A DNA stretch of 52,545 bases from NCBI RefSeq assembly GCF_900566085.1, contig NZ_UPHT01000137.1, positions 1-52,545 of the forward strand. The letters run 5' to 3'. Under the pieces are notes generated by a model. The model had not been told where the DNA came from. It ran no database searches and saw only the letters and a list, made by a program, of their open reading frames with translations. Shown here piece after piece: positions 35,747 to 44,046 of the stretch (the first letter of the stretch is position 1; every line of letters begins with the position of its first letter). A program made the translations under genes and the position numbers. This DNA is from Mycobacterium attenuatum (GTDB taxonomy: Bacteria; Actinomycetota; Actinomycetes; Mycobacteriales; Mycobacteriaceae).

Positions 35747-36997
35747 TCAGGCCAGCGCTGCCTCGTACTGCAGCAGCTCTGGAATGATCCACTCCGTCGA
35801 ATCGCAGGTGCGGGAGTCGTCGGTGCCAGGAATGGTCGCGGCAACCGGCACCAAGGTGACCGTGCCGAGGTAGTCGGCGATGTACAGGTGGCTGCCGTCG
35901 CGGCTCTCGATCACACACGAGGGTTGGTCGGCGCGCACGGTACCGACGATGTCTTGGGTCAGCGTGTTGAGCACCGTGACCCGGTCCTCGCTCACCAGGT
36001 AGGCACGATCACCGTCACCGCCGAGGGTCAGGCGGGTGACCAAACCACCGATCTGCTCGATCTTGCGGGTAGCAGTGACCTTGCGGGCGCGGACGTCGAC
36101 GACGTCGACGACGGCACCGAAGTCGGCGCTGCAGCTGGCGACGTAGACGGTGGTGCCGTCGGGACTCACGGCGATATCGCGAACCGACGAACCGATGTCG
36201 ACGGCGCCGACAACGCGCAGCTGCGGCTTGCCTTGCTGGCCGCCGTTGGTGCTTTTGGGGTTCTTGCGGCGCCAGCGGGAGCGACCGGTGGCGCCGCGAT
36301 CCGCGTCGCGCTCGGCGCGGGTGGCGACGACGACCAGCTGTCCGCCGGACGGTCCGTTGAGGGCGACGTAGAGTCGGCTTCCGTCGGCGCTGCTGCGCAC
36401 GCACTGGGCGGTGACTCCCGGGGCGCTCGCGATGTCGACGGCCTCGACCTGCCCCGTCACGACGTCCAGGACGGCGACGTCGGCACCGCGAGCGCCGTTC
36501 CGGCTCGCGTAGACGTGGCTGCCGCCGGGGTCGACGGTGAGGTCGCTGATGCTCAGGGTCAGCGGGTGGGTGGCGGCGAGGGTGTTGGTGGACGTGTCGA
36601 TGACGCCGATCGAGTCGTAAGACGGCGACACGATACTGACGTATGCCCGATCGGCCGCTGTGCGGCCGGTGGCGATCGCGAACGGCTCGGTGATGCCGGC
36701 GATGGTCTCCACGACCCGGCACGTGTCGGTGTCGATGAGCGACACGCTGTTGTCGCCGTAGTTGGTCACCAGCAGCCGGCTGCCGTCGAGGCTCATGTCC
36801 ATGCCGGCGATGGGGCCGTTGTTGATGCGGATCTCGACCGCGGCCGGCAATTCGGGCGTCGCATCGAGCGTCAGATCAGGCTTCAGATGAGGCTTCAGAT
36901 GAGGCTTCAGATGAGGCTTGGTGCCGGACTCGAAAAGCTGGACCTGTCCGCCATCCCGATCATCCCGGCCGGTGTTTCGGCCTTTCACATCGCTCAC
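35747..36997 (-). CDS. Seven-bladed beta-propeller protein (Rv1057-like)
   Basis: 416 residues from GTG 36997. YVTN-type beta-propeller repeats recur throughout (SRLLVTNYGDNSVSLIDTDT, RAYVSIVSPSYDSIGVIDTST, SHVYASRNGARGADVAVLDV and similar, spaced about 45 residues). The N-terminus has KPHL repeated three times and then KPDL, from 12-bp repeats at about 36875-36917, which relatives may lack. H37Rv Rv1057 is about 393 residues and is controlled by TrcRS and MprAB. The AT-rich leader here fits that. No signal peptide is obvious. Confidence 0.88.
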   Translation of the reverse strand: MSDVKGRNTGRDDRDGGQVQLFESGTKPHLKPHLKPHLKPDLTLDATPELPAAVEIRINNGPIAGMDMSLDGSRLLVTNYGDNSVSLIDTDTCRVVETIAGITEPFAIATGRTAADRAYVSIVSPSYDSIGVIDTSTNTLAATHPLTLSISDLTVDPGGSHVYASRNGARGADVAVLDVVTGQVEAVDIASAPGVTAQCVRSSADGSRLYVALNGPSGGQLVVVATRAERDADRGATGRSRWRRKNPKSTNGGQQGKPQLRVVGAVDIGSSVRDIAVSPDGTTVYVASCSADFGAVVDVVDVRARKVTATRKIEQIGGLVTRLTLGGDGDRAYLVSEDRVTVLNTLTQDIVGTVRADQPSCVIESRDGSHLYIADYLGTVTLVPVAATIPGTDDSRTCDSTEWIIPELLQYEAALA

Positions 36998-37391
36998 GTG
37001 AGCACCGCCTTTGCTGTGTTGCGCGGGCTTCAGACATCGCGACCGCTCTGTGCGACCTGACCGCCCGGGACTACCCGGATTTCAGCACCAAAAGCGCTGA
37101 TTTAACCGCGTTCGCAAGAGTCTAGCCGTTGAATTCTGGACTAAAAGATTTCGATTTTGGCATTGTTACCCAGGTCACTCTGTAACCTCAGTTTAAACTC
37201 AGACTGCAATTATCCGGCATTTCTTCAAAAGCACGATAGCAAACTTCTTAGAGGCTTCCTACTGCAGGATTTGTTTATATGGCTAATTTGTTGCAGACCA
37301 ATTACGTAGTCGTTAGATAAGAAATCCTTATATTTCGCCCTCAAAAGAGGCGAATATCACAGTGCGCTTGAACCCCGTACCCGCGCCGGCG
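36998..37391. promoter_or_regulatory. AT-rich control region above the beta-propeller gene
   Basis: This 394-bp gene-free gap is far more AT-rich than anything else in the window, mainly 37090-37350. It contains GTTTAAAC (37192-37199) flanked on each side by CTCAG (37188-37192 and 37199-37203). It separates two minus-strand genes. It could act as the promoter of the Rv1057-like gene, where TrcR is known to bind AT-rich DNA. No TetR-like or CRP-like palindrome stands out. Confidence 0.6.
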
Positions 37392-38162
37392 TCAGCCGAA
37401 TTGGGTCCGCGGCCGCGAGCAGGCGACACCGTCGACAATGATGTCGAGCTTTTCGTCGTAGAACGCCACCAGGCCGGCGATGGCGGCGACGGCGGGCAGT
37501 GGATAGCGGTAGGTCCAGGCCAGGTCAGGGTGCAGCGTGTCGCCCGCACGCACCGACCAGTAGCCCGTTGTGGCGCCCTTGTACGGACACAGCGTGCGCG
37601 TCGAGCTGGGCTCCAGGTGCCCGAAGCGCACGTCGGTGGGATCGATGTAGTAGCGGGTCGGCAAACCCGTCTCGAACAGCAGCACCGGCGACCGGGTATC
37701 GGCGAGCACCACACCGTCCAGCTCGATCCGGACGTGGCGGTGCGAACGCAGCGCGTCCACCCGGGTGTACGGATTGCGCGGGTGGCCATAGATTTGCTCG
37801 TCCTCCTCGAACCACCGCAGCGGGTCCCAGTCGAACCGCACCGTGCCCGCCAACACGCTGTGGCTGTCGGCATCGAAAACCCGCGCCGCCGACGGGTAGG
37901 TCCGGCGCGCCCCGACCAGCGAGTGCAACCGCGATGGTCCGAACTGGACCTCCTGGGGATGGTCCTCGTCGCGCAGCAATTCCCTGCGGACATCGGTGAT
38001 CGGCACGTAATACGTTGGGTAGTAAGGCAATTCCCATACATAGCGGGCGGCGGTGGTGTCGAATACCAGCGCGTCGTCAAGGTAGCCGCGAATCCGGCGC
38101 GGCGCGGGTTCGATGCGTCCGCGCGCGGCGGCCATTTGCGGGTAGTCGTGCTCGGTGCTCAT
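37392..38162 (-). CDS. DUF427 protein, two domains (Rv1056-like)
   Basis: 256 residues with two DUF427 (NTP_transf_9) copies: about 25-110 (YLDDALVFDTTAARYVWE) and about 145-240 (IELDGVVLADTRSPVLLFET, then TLCPYKGATTGYW). The first copy lacks the CPYKG-type motif, so only the second keeps the conserved cysteine and lysine. Function is unknown. ATGA overlap of 4 bp with the upstream gene implies co-translation. Confidence 0.87.
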   Translation of the reverse strand: MSTEHDYPQMAAARGRIEPAPRRIRGYLDDALVFDTTAARYVWELPYYPTYYVPITDVRRELLRDEDHPQEVQFGPSRLHSLVGARRTYPSAARVFDADSHSVLAGTVRFDWDPLRWFEEDEQIYGHPRNPYTRVDALRSHRHVRIELDGVVLADTRSPVLLFETGLPTRYYIDPTDVRFGHLEPSSTRTLCPYKGATTGYWSVRAGDTLHPDLAWTYRYPLPAVAAIAGLVAFYDEKLDIIVDGVACSRPRTQFG

Positions 38163-38470
38163 GTGTGGCCTACCGGTCCTCCTGGTCCTCCTGACACTTC
38201 CTGATACTTCGATGCCAGGCCGGCCGGCGCGTGGGCGATCGCCTTGCGGATCGCGTCTGCCAGCGCCAGCGCGCTTTCCTCGGTGAGTTCGAGCGCGACC
38301 CGCGCTGAGGGGCCTAGCTCGGGATTGATCACATCGATGTTCACCGTGTGGCCATAGCGGGCATGGACGGGATGATCGACATACACCGTGGCGCGGCTGG
38401 CGCCGAACCACCCCGTGGCACCCTTGCCGCTGCCGTCGACGTCCAGATGTTCGGCCAGATAAGTGCACAT
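38159..38470 (-). CDS. Small DUF6295-like protein
   Basis: 103 residues: MCTYLAEHLDVDGSGKGATG, then ATVYVDHPVHARYGHTVNIDV and a helical ELTEESALALADAIRKAI. Such small proteins often accompany DUF427 genes, but the function is unknown. Its stop overlaps the DUF427 start by 4 bp. The dienelactone-hydrolase-like gene is 12 bp upstream. All three share the minus strand and may form one operon. Confidence 0.75.
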   Translation of the reverse strand: MCTYLAEHLDVDGSGKGATGWFGASRATVYVDHPVHARYGHTVNIDVINPELGPSARVALELTEESALALADAIRKAIAHAPAGLASKYQEVSGGPGGPVGHT

Positions 38471-38482
38471 GCGTTGGCAGAC

Positions 38483-39238
38483 CTAGCCTTTCAGGTACGC
38501 AGCAAAGAACTCGTCGATGCGGCGCCAACCGTCCAGCGCCGCCTCGACCCGGTATGCCGGCCGGTCGACCGAGAAGAACCCGTGACCAGCGCCCTCGTAC
38601 GAGGTGAACGAGTGCGGCTTGCCCAGCCTGCTCAGCTCGGCATCCAGTGCGGCCACCCCGTCGGGCGCCGGGAAGCGGTCCTCAGCCCCGAACAATCCCA
38701 GCAGCGGGCAGCTGAGGTGCACGGCCAGGTTCAGGATGGGTTTCATGGTCTTGGGCATCCCCTCGGGGGCATCCTCGACGATGAACGCGCCGTAGCAGTC
38801 CACCGCGGCGTCGAACCGCAACGAGCACGCCGCCAGGTAGGCGTGGCGCCCACCCGAACAGTGCCCGATGACGCCGAATCTGCCGTTTGCGCCCGGCAGC
38901 GAGCGCAGGTGCTCCACCGCGCCGGCGACATCGCCGACCAGTCGATCGTCGGGCACCCCGCCGGCCGCCCGCGCCGCGGCGGCGGCATCGTCCGGTTCGG
39001 CGCCCGGCGCCTCGCGGGAATACAGGTTGGGGGCCAGCGTGTGGTAACCGTTGACCGCGAGCCGGCGGACGAACTCCTTGGTCTCCCGGTCGTAGCCGGG
39101 CATGTGATGGATCCAGACGATGCCACCCCGGGATCCCTCGGCGAGCGGCATGGCCCGGTAGGCCTCGATGTGGTCGCCGCCGTGCCCGGTGATCGTGATC
39201 GTCTCCGCGCGAATCGCATCCCGACTGACAGCGCTCAT
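38483..39238 (-). CDS. Dienelactone-hydrolase-family protein
   Basis: 251 residues. Alpha/beta-hydrolase with the cysteine nucleophile C127 in GVIGHCSGGRHAYL, Asp in LFGAEDRFPAPDG and His in GAGHGFFSVD. The substrate is unknown. The start at 39238 has GGAG upstream and trims a 22-residue extension that would overlap the divergent gene's leader. Divergent from the nitroreductase gene by about 70 bp. Confidence 0.9.
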   Translation of the reverse strand: MSAVSRDAIRAETITITGHGGDHIEAYRAMPLAEGSRGGIVWIHHMPGYDRETKEFVRRLAVNGYHTLAPNLYSREAPGAEPDDAAAAARAAGGVPDDRLVGDVAGAVEHLRSLPGANGRFGVIGHCSGGRHAYLAACSLRFDAAVDCYGAFIVEDAPEGMPKTMKPILNLAVHLSCPLLGLFGAEDRFPAPDGVAALDAELSRLGKPHSFTSYEGAGHGFFSVDRPAYRVEAALDGWRRIDEFFAAYLKG

Positions 39239-39307
39239 CGCGATACTCCTTGTCTGGCAAGCTGCTCCTCGCCACTGCCCGTCCAACTTATCGAGTACCG
39301 TCAAGCC

Positions 39308-39820
39308 GTGGCGCTTCGACGGGAAAGCCCGACTCGCGGACGACGGTTACGGCTGGATGAGGCCCTGATGGAGCGCGTGTTGATCAGCGCGGTGGGTGAT
39401 CTGTTCGTCCTGCACGTTGCGCCGCGTGTCGACAAAGCGCTGATCCCGCGCACCAACGGCCGGCTCAGTTCGGTCGGCTGGAACAAGGTCGGTCTGCTCA
39501 CCTCGACCGGCGCCAAATCCGGCAAGCCCCGCATCCAGCCGCTGACGTTTCTCGAAGACGGCGACACGCTGCTGGCCATCGGGTCCAACTACGGGCGACC
39601 CAACCATCCCGGGTGGAGCGCCAACCTGCTGACGCACCCCGACTGCACGGTTGAATTCAAGGGACCGCCTCGCCGGTACCGCGCCGAGCTGCTCAGGGGC
39701 GATGCCCGCGCCAAGGCCTGGGCCACCGCCGCCGATTTCTACGCCGGCTACGAGCGCTACCGCGCCAAATGTGCGCCCCGCGAGATCAGGGTTTTCCGGC
39801 TGCGGCCGGTGACCGACTGA
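39308..39820 (+). CDS. Deazaflavin (F420)-dependent nitroreductase-family protein
   Basis: 170 residues from GTG 39308, or 150 from ATG 39368. A DDN/AclJ-like split-barrel: GLLTSTGAKSGKPRIQPLTFLEDGD, AIGSNYGRPNHPGWSANLLTHPD and FYAGYERYRAKC. F420H2 is the usual cofactor in mycobacteria. The GXXGRPNHPGW loop matches the family. The reaction is unknown. It converges on the phytase-like gene, with stops only 4 bp apart. Confidence 0.88.
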   Translation: MALRRESPTRGRRLRLDEALMERVLISAVGDLFVLHVAPRVDKALIPRTNGRLSSVGWNKVGLLTSTGAKSGKPRIQPLTFLEDGDTLLAIGSNYGRPNHPGWSANLLTHPDCTVEFKGPPRRYRAELLRGDARAKAWATAADFYAGYERYRAKCAPREIRVFRLRPVTD

Positions 39821-39824
39821 GCGG

Positions 39825-41426
39825 TCAGCGCACTTTGATCGCGACCATCACCGACTCGGTCTTCGGCGGCAGTGCCGTCGTGTCGACGACGAGAATCTCA
39901 CCGTTGTCCTGAGTTCCGTTGGGCAGGACCTTGGGCTGCAGGCGCATCGGCGGGGTTGCCGACGCCAGCCCGGCCAGACCGAAATCGCTGTCGTTGGCGA
40001 CGATGAGCGTCTTACCACCGTCCGGGGTAAGCAGGCCTTCGATCTTGTCGTGTCCGTAGAAGTCGCCAGTGGCCGACAGCGTTCGCAGCAGCGCTTCCAG
40101 GTCGAGCTTGAGCGTCTTGGTGGCAACGGTGATCCCGGCGGCCCTGAGTTTGGCGACGGCATCGGTATCCGTGCCAACCCCGACGGTGGTCTCGATCGGA
40201 ACCCCGTTGACGAGCAGCCCACCGCGGTCGGCCTGGTAAGACGCCCCGGGCACCGTCGAACGGGGGCCTACGTCGGTGGCCCCGGCAATGTCGACCGTGT
40301 AGATCTTCTTGTCCGCGTTGGGTGCGGCCCTGCTATCCCGCTCGACGACCAGGAAGGTGGTGGCGCTCAGCGCCGTGATCTCCGATACCGAGACGTCCGT
40401 CTCCTGAGGATTGGCCAGCAGATACAGATACTCGTGGACGATCTGGGGATCAATGACGTTGACGGTCACGATGCGGGCCAATGGCACCGATTTTGCGTCG
40501 CCCTGCAGCCCCGGCGTCTGCAACGCCGACTGCATGATGCCGGCCAACATCGCGCCGTCGGGACTGATGGTCAGTCCTTCCATGCCGCGATTGGGGCTGC
40601 GCAGCGACAACTCCTTGGGCAATGTGCCGTCAAACGGTGAAAGACGTTCCAGTTCTTTGCCATTGGCGTCGAAGTGGATCAGGTAGGGACCGTACTCGTC
40701 GGAAATCCAGAAATTGCCGTCGCGGGTGGCGACCAAGCCCTCGGGGTCGACTCCGTAGTCCGACGACGGCAGCGGCGTGCCGTTGAGGTCAACCGCCGAC
40801 TCGCCGGTATTGGCCTGCCGCTCCACCAGCCCGACCAAGGGTGAGCCGTCTGGACCGCGCAGCGGGATCGTCCGCTCAATGGTGGCCACACCGTCGGCCA
40901 GCTTGAGCTTGGCGATCTGCGGCTGGAAGTCCGGTACCGGAAACACCCTTTCGTTGGGGGCGCGCCCACCGACATTGGGGCCGCGGTCGGTCAGGCCGTA
41001 GATTTCGTCGGAAGTTCCGGGCACCGCGGCAATCCCAGACCCGTGCGCGCTGGCCTTGATGGCGACACCGCCGATGGTGGCCAGGGGTAGCTGATTCTCG
41101 GCGTAGGTCTTGACGGCGCGACTGATGGTGACGCTGAGTTCGTCGGTTCCGGCGAAGCCGGCGTCGGGGGTGTAGATCATCGATCCGTTTGCCCCGTAGG
41201 CGATGGTTCCGTGCGCAGGCTTGCCGAAGGCCACCGGTGTCAGGCCACCCGTCGCAGCCAACATGCGGTCCGGGGTGATCGTGAGAGCGGTCCCGGCCCT
41301 CGTGCTCAGATCCACCTTGCCCGGATGCGCGGCCCGGAAGTCGGACGTGCTCGACGAGCAGGCCGTCAGCGCTGTGCACACCGCTACCGTCGCAACCCAC
41401 CATCTCGTCGTGTTCGTCATGGGCAT
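39825..41426 (-). CDS. Lipoprotein with phytase-like/esterase-like domain
   Basis: 533 residues. Signal and lipobox: TRWWVATVAVCTALTAC (Cys 23), then a C-S-S-S linker. The main part matches the 'esterase-like activity of phytase' propeller domain: ATRDGNFWISDEYGPYLIHFDANG, LSPDGAMLAGIMQSAL-type and LTPDGGKTLIVANDSDFGLAG. Anchored on the outer face of the membrane. Phytate hydrolysis is not implied without the catalytic residues. No SD before ATG 41426; ATG 41420 is two codons inside. Confidence 0.85.
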   Translation of the reverse strand: MPMTNTTRWWVATVAVCTALTACSSSTSDFRAAHPGKVDLSTRAGTALTITPDRMLAATGGLTPVAFGKPAHGTIAYGANGSMIYTPDAGFAGTDELSVTISRAVKTYAENQLPLATIGGVAIKASAHGSGIAAVPGTSDEIYGLTDRGPNVGGRAPNERVFPVPDFQPQIAKLKLADGVATIERTIPLRGPDGSPLVGLVERQANTGESAVDLNGTPLPSSDYGVDPEGLVATRDGNFWISDEYGPYLIHFDANGKELERLSPFDGTLPKELSLRSPNRGMEGLTISPDGAMLAGIMQSALQTPGLQGDAKSVPLARIVTVNVIDPQIVHEYLYLLANPQETDVSVSEITALSATTFLVVERDSRAAPNADKKIYTVDIAGATDVGPRSTVPGASYQADRGGLLVNGVPIETTVGVGTDTDAVAKLRAAGITVATKTLKLDLEALLRTLSATGDFYGHDKIEGLLTPDGGKTLIVANDSDFGLAGLASATPPMRLQPKVLPNGTQDNGEILVVDTTALPPKTESVMVAIKVR

Positions 41427-41474
41427 GATTTAGCAGGAGAAGTTGTCGCGTGGGTATACGGGAGCCGAGATGTG

Positions 41475-42257
41475 CTAGCGCTTCTTGTCGCGAACCTTGT
41501 AGGTCGAGGGCCACGACTTGCGCGACTCGTCGCCCGTCAGCGGCATCCCCATGCCGCCGACCTTGACGTTGTAAGCCTCTTTACCTGGGCCGACTTCGCG
41601 ATTGGCGTGCTCCTGAGCAAGGTAGTACAGCTCGTCGATGGTGGCTTCGTCGTAGGCGACGAAGGAGGTTTCCCGGACGGCGTCGCCCGCCCCGGCAAGC
41701 ATCCGATCGGACAATAGCCGAGACGCCAGCGCCGCCAGACCCAGCAGCGAAAACGGGACGACCCAGTAGCCGATGAACAACAGCGGCGTATTCGTGTCGA
41801 GGATGGTGGCGTCGCGCAGCACGATAGCCGGGATCACCGATGACAGCGTCATCCCGGCAAACGCGGCGACCCACAACCAGGTCAACCTCACGCTCATCCT
41901 GTCGAACAGCTCGGTCCTGACCACGTCGGGCGGTTGTTCGGCCGCGGCGAACTCGCCGACGAACGGTTTGCCGATCAGCAGGCCGGCCAGCGCCCCGAGC
42001 AAGATCCCCGCGTTGCTCAACGGCTGTATCCACCGCGCCATCACCGGCTCGCTGAACGCAAAGGTCAGCACCGTTAGCACCGAAAATGTTGCGACAGAAC
42101 CGATTTCAATCGTTCGGCCGGGCTCGTTGGTGGCCCGGCCCACCGCGAAAACCGCCAGCGCGATCAACAGCGACACCGCGACGGCAATCTCGAACGGGAC
42201 ATTGCCGACCAGCACCCAGTAGACGATCCACGGCGCAAAACCAAAGAGCATGCCCAC
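41475..42257 (-). CDS. Membrane protein of unknown function
   Basis: 260 residues with about six hydrophobic segments (FAPWIVYWVLVGNVPFEIAV, VSLLIALAVFAVG, VATFSVLTVLTFAF, AGILLGALAGLLIG, VAAFAGMTLSSVIPAIV, GYWVVPFSLLGLAALASRL). A cytoplasmic C-terminus ends KVRDKKR. GTG 42257 or ATG 42251 may be the start. It follows the secreted-protein gene by about 42 bp on the same strand and precedes the phytase-like gene by 48 bp. I do not recognise the family. Confidence 0.75.
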   Translation of the reverse strand: MGMLFGFAPWIVYWVLVGNVPFEIAVAVSLLIALAVFAVGRATNEPGRTIEIGSVATFSVLTVLTFAFSEPVMARWIQPLSNAGILLGALAGLLIGKPFVGEFAAAEQPPDVVRTELFDRMSVRLTWLWVAAFAGMTLSSVIPAIVLRDATILDTNTPLLFIGYWVVPFSLLGLAALASRLLSDRMLAGAGDAVRETSFVAYDEATIDELYYLAQEHANREVGPGKEAYNVKVGGMGMPLTGDESRKSWPSTYKVRDKKR

Positions 42258-42299
42258 GAAGGTTCAGTTTATGGCCGGCGCCGCAACCGCAGCGCACAG

Positions 42300-42806
42300 C
42301 TACCACAGCACGCCGTGGCCGGCGGACAGAATGAAGCCGTGGTTGCCCTGCGTCTGGCAGTGCACCGCACCGGTGTCGTCGATCGCGCAGCTGGCACCAA
42401 GCGTCTGCACCCGTTGACCGGCGGGAAGCACCGGGACGTCACGGGTGAAGGTCGCAGTATTGGATTGGCGGTATCCGGCGGGATGGGCGGCATCGGCGAA
42501 GGTCTGGTTGGTGCCCGGCGGTGCGTCGGCGGGCACCATGTCGCAGCCGATCGGGCCGCCGTTGGGGGCCAGGCCGCATGACCATCCCCCCGGTGTCTTG
42601 AAGTAGAGCCAGTACCCCCAGAAGTTGGGCGTCTGTGGCGTGAGGCTGCCGTACACACCGTCGTAGAGCCCGGCGGCCAGCGGATAGCGGTCGAGGTCTT
42701 CCCCCGGTGGTGGGTTGTCGTCGCCGGGCGGAGCGGCAACCGCCGGCGCAACCGAGATCATCGTCATGCCCAGACCGGCTAGCAACCAATAACGCCACGA
42801 CGACAC
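42300..42806 (-). CDS. Secreted cysteine-containing protein, unknown function
   Basis: About 168 residues from GTG 42806 (VSSWRYWLLAG). A signal peptide ends near VAPAVAAPPGDDNPPP. The mature part has four cysteines (WSCGLAPNGGPIGCDM and GASCAIDDTGAVHCQ), spaced for two disulfides, and a C-terminal HGFILSAGHGVLW. The further open frame to 42890 would give a non-signal N-terminus, so I reject it. It is divergent from the paralogue at 42993, and all products are exported. Confidence 0.8.
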   Translation of the reverse strand: MSSWRYWLLAGLGMTMISVAPAVAAPPGDDNPPPGEDLDRYPLAAGLYDGVYGSLTPQTPNFWGYWLYFKTPGGWSCGLAPNGGPIGCDMVPADAPPGTNQTFADAAHPAGYRQSNTATFTRDVPVLPAGQRVQTLGASCAIDDTGAVHCQTQGNHGFILSAGHGVLW

Positions 42807-42912
42807 GTGGTCAACCCTAGTCACGGCGGCACACGATGTGCAGCGAATTCGCACCCGATCGGACTCCCCCGAACGCCGCAGAACATTCACTTCACGAGGC
42901 CCAAAGTCTCTA

Positions 42913-42939
42913 TTGACAACCGATCGGCGTTGCTAGGGT
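42913..42939 (+). promoter_or_regulatory. Candidate sigma-A-type promoter for the 42993 gene
   Basis: TTGACA (42913-42918), 15 bp, then TAGGGT (42934-42939), which fits the mycobacterial TANNNT -10. It lies 54 bp upstream of ATG 42993. The spacing is 2 bp short of optimal. It also lies within the divergent gap shared with the gene starting at 42806. Confidence 0.5.
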
Positions 42940-42992
42940 TGCCCGATTCCTGCCGATGGCAGCGGCAGGAAGCGTCAACGACGAGGTGGTGG

Positions 42993-43706
42993 ATGGCTAC
43001 CAGAACCTTCTGCAAGCTGGCCCTGGCTGCCGTCGCCGCGGTAGGGCTATACGCTCCGACACTGGGGCTGCCGCTGCCGTCGCGGTTGTGCCCTCGCACC
43101 GCCGGGGTCGCCACCGCCGCGCCGTCACCGACGTGCAGCAGCGACTTGCGTGAATGCTTGCATGCCGCCGCCAAAACGGATATCTATGGCGTCCGGTACG
43201 TGCTGCCAGAGGATGTGGCCCGATGTGTGGAGGCCTTCAATGCCTGCGCGCATGGCAACACCAGTGGGGGCGGTAACCCGGTTTCGCCCACGTCGACCTC
43301 GGCTCGCGGCGACGATCGAACGGGTTCGACTTTGCCCCAACGATTCACGATGAAATTCGAGGGTTACGCCAGCGACTGCCGGGTCAATGGCGATACGGTC
43401 ACCTGCACGTCGACGTTGGAACCTCGGCCCGCTGACATCGATTCTTTCGCGGCAACCTTCAGCGGGACCCTGTCGGGCTCGACCGTCACGGGCACCGAGG
43501 CCAGACATCAACAGGGTCACTACGCCAACGGCTGCACCTTCGACGAAAACTATTCAACGCCATACACCTACGTATTCGGCCCCGACGGATCTGTGACCCT
43601 GAATTTCGGTCCTGGACAGCGGCAGTCAACGTTCAGTTGTGCTGAGGCGACTTCAGCTACCACGCCGCGAGGGGAAGTCGCCGGCACGTGGACGCCGCTC
43701 AAGTAG
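42993..43706 (+). CDS. Secreted twin C-x6-C protein, first paralogue
   Basis: 237 residues. Signal peptide: TFCKLALAAVAAVGLYAP, with cleavage likely near TATAAPSPT. The mature start carries two C-x6-C units: CSSDLREC and CVEAFNAC, joined by a ~22-residue segment with YGVRYVLPEDVA. A glycine/serine linker leads to a beta-rich domain (CRVNGDTVTC, then SGTLSGSTVTGT and a final CTFDENYST and FSCAEA). A second copy occurs at 44047. Function unknown. The pattern suggests an extracytoplasmic disulfide hairpin and a ligand-binding sandwich. Confidence 0.8.
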   Translation: MATRTFCKLALAAVAAVGLYAPTLGLPLPSRLCPRTAGVATAAPSPTCSSDLRECLHAAAKTDIYGVRYVLPEDVARCVEAFNACAHGNTSGGGNPVSPTSTSARGDDRTGSTLPQRFTMKFEGYASDCRVNGDTVTCTSTLEPRPADIDSFAATFSGTLSGSTVTGTEARHQQGHYANGCTFDENYSTPYTYVFGPDGSVTLNFGPGQRQSTFSCAEATSATTPRGEVAGTWTPLK

Positions 43707-43759
43707 GTGCTGACGATGCGATTTCGACGCAATCAAGAGCGGATGGCAATCACCGCAAC

Positions 43760-43950
43760 ACAGTCTGGGTCGACGGTGACGAGAACCGTCACACGCAATC
43801 TGTTTCCCGCGGCAATCACGTTGCCACACAAGGTCTTTCCGGCCCGGTCAGTGATGTTTTCCAGCCCGGCGCCACGGTGGTCATGCGTGAGGGACCGATG
43901 CAACAGAAACGCTGTGCTCAGGGGGGCTGCGCAGACTCTCCGCCCGAATG
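43760..43950 (+). pseudogene. Remnant of a third paralogue's C-terminal domain
   Basis: Within the 340-bp gap between the two paralogues, one frame reads QSGSTVT (compare LSGSTVTGT), then another frame reads GPVSDVFQPGATVVMREGP (43841-43903). The latter aligns with GPATFIFNLDGTVLIRQGP of the 44047 gene. The order and spacing fit a C-terminal domain broken by at least one frameshift. No signal or N-terminal domain is present. The remaining 43707-43760 and 43950-44046 hold nothing I can identify. Confidence 0.5.
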
Positions 43951-44046
43951 CCATACCGGCCCGATCTGGGCCCGATCTGTGCCCGAACAGGCACTTGGCC
44001 GTCAGTCAAGTAGCGGCAGGCGACGGGAAAGAGCGATGGGCGACCA

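Noticed and set aside
35687..37060. 457-codon plus-strand frame across the beta-propeller gene
   Set aside because: Alternative frame rich in V/G/D repeats produced by the propeller codons. The minus strand shows seven propeller repeats.
38348..39820. 490-codon frame joining the opposite strand of the hydrolase to the nitroreductase gene
   Set aside because: Only its last ~170 codons match a real family. The upstream part is antisense to the dienelactone hydrolase.
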